Made by a program: the position numbers and the translations under genes. Below, piece by piece: positions 1-11,000 of a stretch of 64,000 nt of DNA. The first letter of the stretch is position 1. Every line of letters starts with the position of its first letter. The DNA comes from Nephromyces sp. MM_2019. Lineage: Eukaryota > Apicomplexa > Aconoidasida > Nephromycida. The DNA lies in NCBI GenBank assembly GCA_015657535.1, contig JADHZB010001074.1:62001-126000 (forward strand), written 5' to 3'. The notes beneath the pieces were generated by a model. The model did no database searches and was not told where the DNA came from. It was given only the letters and a program-made list of their open reading frames with translations.

Positions 1-274
1 TAGTGTTTGGTCTCTCTGTTTCGATGTTTTGTAGGGGGGTGTAATGGAGGTGTGAAAATGTGTGCGCTTGTGTGTGTGCTTGTGGGTTTTGTGGGTGGGG
101 AGTATGTGTGTGTGGAGGGGTGGATGCGTGTGTGTGTGTGTGGCTATACGGTTTTTTGTGTGTGAGGAGTACCTGTGAATAATATCTTTGTGTGTGTGGG
201 GACCATCCTTAACATTTTTTCGGCTTCTTCCTGAAGTATTCCTCTTCCCCCTATTAACATTTTCCTTTACACAG

Positions 275-3200
275 GAATTTTACCTGAGCAAGCAGCATTA
301 AGAGAAAATCGTGAAATGCATTCTTCTTCCTTTCATAAATCCTCCTAAAAACTCGATACAAATTCCACACAAAATCCCACTTTTTTTTTGTGTTTAGTTG
401 ATTGTCACGAGGTTGAAGATTTCTGAAATTCTTCATAATTTGTAGCACGTGTGTGTGATATGTCGGAGTCTTCTCTGGATATGAGGATATCCACCTTTTG
501 CTGTATTGATCCCGCTTTTTAGTCTCCATCATGGAAAGCGAGTTGGATAGATGGATCGACAACTTCATTACGCAGATAGGTGTGTGTGTGGGTATGTATG
601 TGTGTGTGTGCGTGTGTGTGTGAGTTGCAGAAATTTTGTGGTTGTATAATGGGAGTTGTGAAGACTGATAAAGTATTGGTGTGTTTCATTTGCTTTTTCC
701 TCCAGGTTTCACTGTATTTCCAGTACTTTGCATGTTTTATTTCATTCAGTTGATATTTCTCCCCCTCATTTTTCGTGTGTGTTAAAGCATATTGTGTTGT
801 GCATCGAAGGTTCTGATGCAAAAGATACAACAGTGGATCTTCATGTTTGGTAGCCACGCACACACATGCATGGTAGCCACGGACACACGTGCAGAGAGTT
901 CTTCTATTAGAAGATGTTTTATTGCTTTCTTTTTCTTGTAAAAATCATGAGTTTGCTGATTTATTAGCTTTTTTGGGATCTTCATTGCTTTTTAGAGGAG
1001 TGTGTGTTAGAATGCTTTGTGTGTGAATGATTGTGGCATCACAGTTTGTGGATGTTAAGCTATTTGTATTAAGCTAGTGTGAACTCATGCTCTCTTGTGT
1101 ACGTGAGATATGATTTCGTGCACTCATAGGGCCCGAATGAGTTTCTAGTCCTGAGGATTTCACCATCCTTCAAAGTATATCCTACTCTCGTAGTGATGTG
1201 CTTGTGCTCTCCTGCATGTGTGTGTTTGTGTGTGTGCTTGGATGTGTGTTTGCCTACGCTTTGTGTGTTTGCATATCTCCTAAACTTTTTGCGTAAGCTT
1301 TCCGCGATATCCTCTTCTCAGGCCCAACAAACCTGTCAGAAATTGTTCGCCGGCAGGTTTACGCTCATCTTCATCGTCTTATTCTCGACATCCTGCACGC
1401 ACACAATGCAAAGTCGAAGGTGCGCTTCACGGTTTTCCGCTACGGCAGCGTTCCGCTGATGACTTTCCTTCCTGATGGAGATATTGATGTTGGTTTTGTT
1501 GCCTACAAAAAGGATAGAACTATTAAACAGGATGGCGATTGTGAAAGATTTCTGGAAATGTATGTGTGTGTGAGTGATTAAATGTGTGTGTGTGAGTGAT
1601 TAAATGTGTGTGTGTGAGTGATTGAATGTGTGTATCTTGCGTGCATATTTATTCAGTACAGAATACGAGTGCAGCTGCATAGTGAAGTATACCCCTTGTT
1701 TGTGCAGGATTTTGTGTGCATTTTGATGTGTATGTACAGCTCAGTTTTCCAGTATGTGTAGCGTTTTAGTCTTCATGCTCTATTGATGTTCTTGCTTATT
1801 GCTCTTCCCATTGCATAAAGTATGCATTACATTGAGGGCTTATTCATGCAGGCTTTACAATCATTTCAACTCGCCAGAGATTCTCCATCATCCTGACTTT
1901 CCTATGAAGAAGTTGAGGCTGGTAGACGCCGAGGTTCAAGTGTTAAAATGCTCAATTCGCGACATAGCTGTGGATATATCCGCTAACAAGGTTTTGTGTG
2001 CATGTGTGCGTGTGTGATTAAATCTGCGTGTGTGTGTGTGTGTGTAAGTGACTAAGCGTGTGAGCAAGTGTGCTTTTTTTGTATGTATGTCAGAAAGCCC
2101 CTCCAACTTGTATCACACCACTCTAACCACATTATATTGTGTGTGTGTGAATACTTTTCTCCTCTCATTTAGGGTGCTTCATGACTCTTCTTACACGCTC
2201 GGCGTTAACACAAGTGTTTGCTGCTTAAACATATGCATACATTATGCATAAAATTTATGACTTTTTCTTCTTTTTGCTATACCCTTCCTTAGGTGTTGCT
2301 TTTGTGCTTCGAAAGCGTGCGTGGCGTGTGTGCTGTTGTCTTTATATCTTCCCAGGCTGTGTGCGATTCCGATTTTGTGTGCGTAAATCCCGTTAAACTA
2401 ATATATAAAATCTTATGTCTATATTAGTATAGAGAATGTAGATTTGATTTTTTTCATCCATAATGCTGCATTTTCAGTGAAAAACTCTCTTTGGGTGAAA
2501 ATAGTGTGTTATTTTGATAAATCTACGGTTTTCCTAGTAAAATTCGATCCTCATTTTAGTGTTGCTCTGCTTGAAGTTAGGCTTTCTTGCAGCATCGCTA
2601 ACACCGAGTCTTTGTCTGGAGAAATATAATCTCTTGCTTTATTATACAAGCGTATCTTGTATAGATGTATATGAGCAGTCACAGCAGCTGAGGATAAGTT
2701 CGCACACACACACGCATTTCATCTCACAAAAAAGTAGCACACACATAGCAGCATACACACATGAAGAAGCTGCAGACACAAAATAACCCACACACACACA
2801 TATAGTGTTTAGACCAGCAGTATATACCACGCGCGCCAAAAATTAGCCCACTCAAGAGCCAGTGTATGCTAACTAAAAATGATGAAAAATAAAGATGAAA
2901 GCTTCAATCGTAAAATTGTGTGTGTGTATATGAAAGTGTGTGTAAAACCATAAATAGTGAGAAATAAAGAGTAAAAATTAAAGCTCACAATCATGTGTGT
3001 ACTTGCGTATGTGTGTCTATAAACGCTCTCAACCGTTAAAACGTTTTTTTTGCCAGCTTGCTATTATAGTGAAGATTTCTGAAACGAGCGTCTTCTCTTC
3101 ATCTTTGCTAACTCTCCCTACTAAAGCGGGCTGTATGTACATCCAGGCTAGTTTTTTGAAAAAAGGCTATCAAGCATTTCTTTTTCCTTTTTTTTTTACT

Positions 3201-6200
3201 ATTGTGTGTGTGGTTTTCTTTTTGAATAGTTGGGAGGATGCTGTTCGCTGATATTTTTAAACGCCATAGATGCACGCGTGCAGCGAGGGCATCTATTCAA
3301 GCGATCCATTCTGCTCATCAAGGTGGGTTTTCTGTTGTTTTAGTTTGTGTTCTGCAGCTAGTTTTTCAATGAGTGCATCTTCAAGTAGCGTTTGTAGCAC
3401 ACAATTCATTGAGGGCATCTTCAAGTAGCATTTTCAGCCCAATATGTATACAAATACAGTAGAAGCAGCCAAAAATGCATCATGAAGAAGAAAAATACGC
3501 TGAAATGCTGTTTTTTCAAAGTTTTGCAGTTTGCATGTTTAAACCAAAGAAAACATCCACAGGAAAATTGCACGCAAAGTTAGTATGTATAAACTAGCAT
3601 ATAAAAAAAAGCTATATCAATAAGAAAATATTCTTGCATGTGCACAAAAGGCAGAATATATATCATTTTGTAATAAATTTGATGAAAGAACTTAATTCAT
3701 CTTCAGAATTGGAAAAACTGAAAATATCTTGAAGCATACTTTCCCTCAAAAGCACCCATTCTGGAGTTTATGTGCACCATCTAAAAGCTGTAGAATTTTA
3801 GTTATTTAGACCATTTTTTCGCGAACTTTGAATCTTTAGATGAGAATGTGATGCTCTACAAGTTGAAGATGTATGCATTATATGTTATCCCCAAGGTTGA
3901 GTGTATGTACACGTCCAGATGCTCTGTGTGTACAGTGCTGGTGCGCATATGAAAGCCGAACTCTCGGGTCTTGGAATGGTTTAATGGCGACTTATGCTTT
4001 GGAGACATTGATAATCAACCTCTTCTATTTGCACTTTAAGGAATTTTCTAGTCCTTTGCAGGTATATTTTAGGAGAGACTTTATGCAATGCGTGTGTGTC
4101 TTATTTTTCTCCTTTTTCTCCTTTTTCTCCTTTTTCTTCACCATCATCTTGTCCCTCTTCTTCTTGTGCTTTTTAACTACAAAATTGATGAATTAGTTTT
4201 GTTGGCGTGATGAATTACTAGGTTTCTAGGCTCTTTTACATTTTTTCATACAGTTTCACAGTCTGGTGTGTGTGAAATTCTTTCCAATTTGTGCTGCAGC
4301 TTGCTGTGTTTACTGGGGATTTTGGTCTTGAAATATGGAAGGTCACTGAGGGTTTCGCGTGTGTCTGTGTGTGGTTTTTTTTGTCTTAGTTTGTGTATGT
4401 GCTTTTCGTGTTTTTGCTCCTGCTTTTATCTCTATGCCTCTTTAACCCCAACTATCTCCCCTCTTACACTGTGTATTCTTCATTTAAAAGGTGTGTGCTG
4501 TTACATATTTTTATCTGAATAGTAGCTTATGCGTGCTATCCGTAAAGTGGCTCACTAGTGCCTTTCATTTGGTTTTTCCTGTTTTCTAGCTCTTTTTTCC
4601 TGCTTTTTTTGGTAAGCAAGAAGAGGTAGAAGAAGGGGTAGAAGAAGAAGAAGAAGAAGGGGGAGAGGAAGAGGAAGAAGAAGAAAAGAGCAAAACAAAA
4701 CAGGAAAAAGTGGAGAAAAGAGCTAATGAGGGGATAACTTCATCAAGACCTAAATCTCTGTAGAGAATCAATCAATTATGAAAAAGTTATGGGAAGTTCC
4801 CTCTGTCTTGTAGTAGATAACTGATTAATGTATGAAAATGCATTTTTCTTATAAAATCTGCTTTTTTTTTGTTTCTTTTGGGTGACACTTTAAGTAGAAC
4901 AAAGTATCTTCCTACTTCTTCCTCTTATTTGACTTTTTCTCAGGTTCTTTTGAAGTTTTTACAGTATTATGCGCAGTTTGACTGGGAAAATCATGTTGTA
5001 ACTGCCTGTGGTCCTATACCTATCTCAAATGCTAGAGAGCTCATTCAATCCTTTGTGGCTTCTACGGTATAATCTTTTGTTGGCCTGAGAATAGGTTTAA
5101 GGAGGTTGTTTTTTGGTGATAGTGTGTGTGTGTGTGTGTGTGTATGTGTGTGTGATGGTGTGTATGCTTTGGCGTGTGTATTATGTGTCTTGGTGTTTGT
5201 ATATTTGGCATGTGCTTACATACACGGTGTGTGTGTTTTTCGCTTGCGTTTCCCTGTATTTTTCGTCCGGTGTGTTTCCTGGATGGGTACTCCTGATTCA
5301 ACTAGCCTCCATGTGTGTGTGGTCCACTTTCGAGGTGTCAAGATCAAAGGCACTAGGTTGAAATCCCAGAAAATAAAACACACAGTTGCATAGCTAACAC
5401 ACAACCAACACAAGGGAGACATAAAAGAAAGTAGACAGTACATAGCCAACATACAGCTAACACGCAGCTAGCAAACGGCCACCGCGAAGCCACCACACAG
5501 CCGGCGCACATCTACACCCACACGCCCACTACAAATACACCTACCACACACCCACGCACGCACACACACACATAGCACATTCAGCACATAGCCAACACAC
5601 ATACACAAACTACCCATCACACACACACACACACACACACACACCCGACACTCACCCAACACGCAGTTAATAACTTGTATACAATGAAAAGCCTCTGTTT
5701 TTTCAGCAAGCGAAGAATGCTTTGAAGGCGACAGCATACAACTCTGGCAGGAAAGCTAGGAATGAAGTAGGAAGCAGCGTAGCTGCTAATTCTGCGATAA
5801 CAGCGGACTTTTCTATAGAAAGATTAGCAGCAGAGATGAATCCTTCTGAAGATGGAGTTGTTATACTAGAGTGTGCGGAATATTTCCAGAAGAGGTACGC
5901 ATTTCTTGGGAAAATTCAGGTTTATAGCGAGTTTTTGATGAATTTGCTGGTATTTGTATATTATTTTGTTTTTTTTCCTGGTTTTATAATTTTGATGCAA
6001 GTGGGTGTATGTACACTCTTTTTGAATGATTCTCTCTTCGATTATCCCCCCTATTGCCCTTTTCCACTTGGTCCCCTCGTGTGTGTGTGTGTGTTGCTGT
6101 TATACTACCCCCCCTATCACCCTCTTTTTTGAGAAATATCACCCTGCTGAACTTTATCCCCCCTCACTTACACTCTCGAATTATTGACTCCCGCTGCACA

Positions 6201-8010
6201 CTTTTGTTCACACCCTTCAACTCGTGTGCACACTCTGACTGCATGCATTCGCTGGCTTTCTTCATCTTTACACACACGTACGTATAGCGAAGTGGGGTAA
6301 TAGTATCTCTTCTCTTTAGATCTTTTGCATTGGTCATGCTTGGTTGATGTATATGTGTCTGTAATATGTATGCGTGCAATATGAATACGTGTGTGTGTCT
6401 GTAATGTATGTGTGCGGTATGGATATACGTGTGTGTGCGGTATGGATATACGTGTGTGTGCGGTATGGATATACGTGTGTGTGCGGTATGGATATACGTG
6501 TGTGTGCGGTATGGATATACGTGTGTGTGCAACATGTATGGATATACGTGTGTGTGCGGTATGGATATACGTGTGTGTGCAACATGTATATATGTGTATG
6601 TGTGTCTGGAATGTATGTGTGTACAATATGCATATCTCTGTGTGTGTGGGGCTATGCACGGTGTGATTTCCTTCTACCTTTAGCGGAATCTGCGTCACCT
6701 CCCCCCCACACATGCACCCACCTACCATTAGCTTTTTCGATTGTTTGCAGATTCAGGTTTTCCTACAGTTCACTCAATATAACTTCTTCAAAAGCAGGAA
6801 GCAGTTTACCTCCTCATTTTCGAGGTTTTCCCTTCAAATCGATGAATGTTATTGACCCCCTACACACACTTAATAACCTCGGGAGATCGGTGTCTGAGAG
6901 TAGTTTCTATAGGATAGTAGCTGCCTTTCAAAAAGGCTGCGTATGCCTTACTCAGATCTTAAGTAAGCAAATGGTTTAAGTTACGGAGGGGTGAGGATTT
7001 TATATATCTTTCCTGTGTGTGGTTTGATAAGATTGTATTGGTTAGGAGTACATTGAAGATTGTGTGTGTCCTTTTTTTTTTTGTCTTAAGTAGAAGGAGC
7101 GGGCGTGATTTTGTGAGTAGTGTGATGTGTGCATTGTTTTGGAAGGAGTGGGGTTTTTTTTTGGAAAAATTGATTACATGTGTGTGTATATTGTTCCCAA
7201 GGTATGTAGTGTATTCTTTGGGAAAGCTAGCTGTGTGTGCCTATATAATCTGGAGCCTTTTTTTGCATATCCTGTTACTTTCCTCGGTGTGCCTTCTTTT
7301 CTTTTTATGTATTTTTATTTCTGAGAGTGTTACGTCTGTGCTGGTGTACTTTTTGTGTCTCGGCATGTGTGTGCGCAATTTTAGCATGATGTCCTGCTTA
7401 TATGCTATTTTCACTGCCTATTGTGCTGGGTTATACTCCAGTGCTTACACTGCAGTGGGGAGTGTATGTATTCCTTCTGTGTGTCGAGTGTATGTACACC
7501 CCCTGTATTCTCAATTTTTGTGAGTTCCACTCTATTTAACCCCAAATTCTCTAGTATCTCACATTTTTAAAATTTAAAATCTATTTCTTTCTTCAGGAGA
7601 TGGTAGTGTCCCTCTTCTTCACGAATTCTTTAAGGGCACGTTTAGTCGTTTTTCTAGTCTTCACCATCTTCTTGCATTCCAGACACCCGCTTTGTGCTAC
7701 TATGTTAACCGTCTTGGCTCTCTTGCTAGTGAAACTACCAAAGAAGAAGGTGATGATTCTACAGAGCATAAAATTGATGCCGGTACGAAAATCTGGGAGT
7801 TTGTGTGCGAGACTGTGTGTGTGTGGGAATGTATTTAGGGGTGTGTTGCAGTTTGTGCCGAGAGATGTGTGGGATTGTTTTGAGTGGTGTACATGGAAGT
7901 GTGTGTGGACTGGTGTGCACGCGGGAATTTGTTTGTATTGGAATGCGTTTGTTGGAGTATGTGGGAATGTGTGTGTGCACAAATGTATGTGCAAGAAAGT
8001 ACACTCGTGT

Positions 8011-8043
<33 letters not shown>

Positions 8044-11000
8044 AGATTAGCTCTGTAGGTGAGATTTGTTATGTAATATTGAGTCTTTAAGAATGTGTGT
8101 GTTTGTGTGAGAATCTGTGTGTGTATAAGATTTGGTGTGAATTTATGTGTATGGGAGTGTGTGTGATGTATAGAGTATACCTATAAAATCATGTTCATGC
8201 TTACCACAGCTGCTTGTCATGTGAGTCTTTTGTCAAATCTTTAAAAAATGAACTTTTTGATGGTTTTTTCCTCGAAGATGGCTTATATGTGCGCGAGTGT
8301 GTAATTTCGCGTGTGTGCAAGAATGTGTGTGTGTATTAGCGTGTGCGTGCATGTTGTATATATTATCATAAATCGTGAAGTTTGTATTGTCATGCTCTCT
8401 ATGGAGGCGGTGTGTGTATAGACATTAAGAAGTTGCGCTTTTTTAAGTGTAATTTTTGTGCATATGAGTTTCCAGAGAAATTTCCTTTTTTTTTTTTTTT
8501 TTTCTTACTATGACGGATTTTTTTCTGCTGTTTTGATAAAGTCTTTGCATTTTCATCTTCTTGCGTCCTTGCTTAAAACACTGAGGTTGTTTATTAGGCT
8601 GCTTGTGAGTTATGTATTGTGTTAACTCAATGTTTCTCTAAAATTTTTCTTTTTTCTGCTATGAAATCGCTTTTTTTTGCTGTCTTATACTTTCCGTAAT
8701 TTTCTATGAATTTATGAAGAAGCGAATCCAAGAGACACCTAGTTTAAATCTTTGTTCTGTTTATTATTTCTTTTGAGTGCTTTTTCTGCTTTTTTTTTTT
8801 TTCTCTTCTTCCTTTGGTTTCCCTCTTCTCTTCCCAGCATAACCTCTTTTCAGTAGCAATTAATTCCCCCAGTTTTTCGAGATTTCTTTATGAATCAATG
8901 GCAATCTCTGCAGCTTTTCCCCCTTATTCTATACAGATTCTACCACCCCCTTCATCACTCCTGGGATAATGGAAGCCCTCCCTCCTTCCCCATGCCTCTC
9001 AACCTCCGATGCAGTCTCTAATTTGGTAAACTCCTCTTCTCCAATCCAAATTGACAATGGAAAAGCGCTAGACACCTTTGAAGACGAGGTCACACCCACC
9101 TCTGTTGAGGAAGAAGGGCTCCTCAGTAGTGCAGCTTGCAGCTGCTCATCGGAAAACGACGATTTTAGCCATGAAAAAGCATCACTTTGTAGCTCACCCC
9201 TGAGCAATGGCGACAACGATGAAGATGATCAGACTTACACACAGAAGCCCATAATGCAAGAAAAAAAGCACTCGCACACGCCTTCATCAACAAACACTTT
9301 TACATCGAGTAAGGACTTGCCCTCTTCATCTTCGCTATCGTGTCTTAACATCTTCAAAGAGAATGGTACAGAAGTAGTCTCATGCGATTTTGAGGTTGAG
9401 GCTACTGGTAACAGGCTTGGGAAAATTAATGAAATCTCTCTCCCTCTTCATCTTCCTTCTAATGCTTGCATTGATGCAGAAAATTGTGTTCCGAAAAAGC
9501 ACACTTTAGAAGTTTTTCTTCGTAGTGAAAAGAAAAAGAAGGAAGAAGGTGAAATTTCCAAAGTTTTCATTAGGCAGAACACGTCCCAAAACTTTGGTAA
9601 AACCCCAACTTCAATGACTAACAGCATGATAAGCGATTCTTCAATGTATAGCAACGAAAAATCCTTCCTGGCGGCGGATGCAATGGTGAAGAGCTTTCCT
9701 GCAGCTGCTAATGCTGGAGAAAATTGGGATTCGGATGAGGTTTTGAAGATAGCTGAAAGTACTACAGCTGGTCTATCGGGAGCATTGCAGGTGAGTAGTG
9801 AGATTGTTTGCAAGGACATGGAGAATACGCAGTCTGATGGCATCACCCCCGAGGCAAAATCTTCACAACAGGGAGAAACATGCACCAAAGTTAACTCATC
9901 CCGGGAGGATGAAGAGGATTTTAGACCTCCAATTTCGCAATATACACTGAAATCAAGTGATGAAGAGGGGGAGTCTGCTGTCTTTAAGATGGAAAGTGAT
10001 CCCCTTGAATTGCTGGTAGCTCAGCGTCCTATTCCGGAAAAGCTTATTGAAAAAGTTGCGATTCTTACGACCGAACTTGTTGCCGATGAAGATTCTTCAC
10101 ATCATCAAGAGGCGAAAAATGCTCGTGTGTGTGAGAAATCTAATGAGGTGTGTTGTTATCAAAATATATCCTCCCAGCAGCTGCTACACAAGAAGGTTGA
10201 GCAGCAAAGCGTTGAAGCGCCTCAAAAAAGAGACAATGAGGTTGGTACAGCACCTTCTGATGCAGCCCTAGTGCCTATGGATACCTCCTCGTGTGTGGCT
10301 GGTACTGGCGGTCATACTGCTGCATTGCCTACTCCCTGCTCTGTTGCTTGTGCTGAAAACTCCAAAGACGCACACCCACACACCACCAGGCTTACTTCTT
10401 CCTGCCTTCCCCAATCTTCTGATACCACCAATGAGTCTATTCCTCAATTTGGCGAAGCTGGCTGCTCTCTACCTAGCAGACCTGCACACAAAAGCTCAAA
10501 AGTAGGGAGCATTGCTACGAATGAAGGGAAGAATACCACCGATTTCACTCCCCCACGCTCATATCCGCAGCTTTTTCACAATGAAGAAGTCTCTGCTGAT
10601 GCGCAAATGCAAGGGAATTTCTGCTTATCACCTACAAACTCTGAGACCAATTCAGCTGCAACTCCCATCTTATATTATCCAGTATCATACAGCTCATCAT
10701 TATACCCCGATAGCTCACAGTCAGCTCTTCCTCTGCCATTGCATTTATCTGTCGCTAAACCTCCAAATCATCAAATAAACTCTTCATCCTCATCTACCCT
10801 GCCTCCCTCAGGAGAAAGCATTTTGTCTACATCAGCAGCTTCCTGTAGGTCTTCTGTCGGAGTTGTAGATCCTCTTCTCTGGAGTGGGTCTCTACGCCCC
10901 CCTACAAAGGACATTGGAGCGGTTATTCCCACAGAAGACGCTCATCTACCCGTAAACCTCGGTTCGCTAAACATATGCGGCTCTTCACATTCTCATCCTT

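Noticed and set aside
6164..6728. Long overlapping minus- and plus-strand frames rich in His-Thr or Val-Cys repeats
   Set aside because: They are translations of the 23-bp minisatellite and flanking TG DNA inside an intron of the nucleotidyltransferase gene.
7600..8058. 152-codon plus-strand frame
   Set aside because: The same bases are read in another frame as exon 7597-7749, which joins correctly to exons on both sides; the rest is TG-rich intron.
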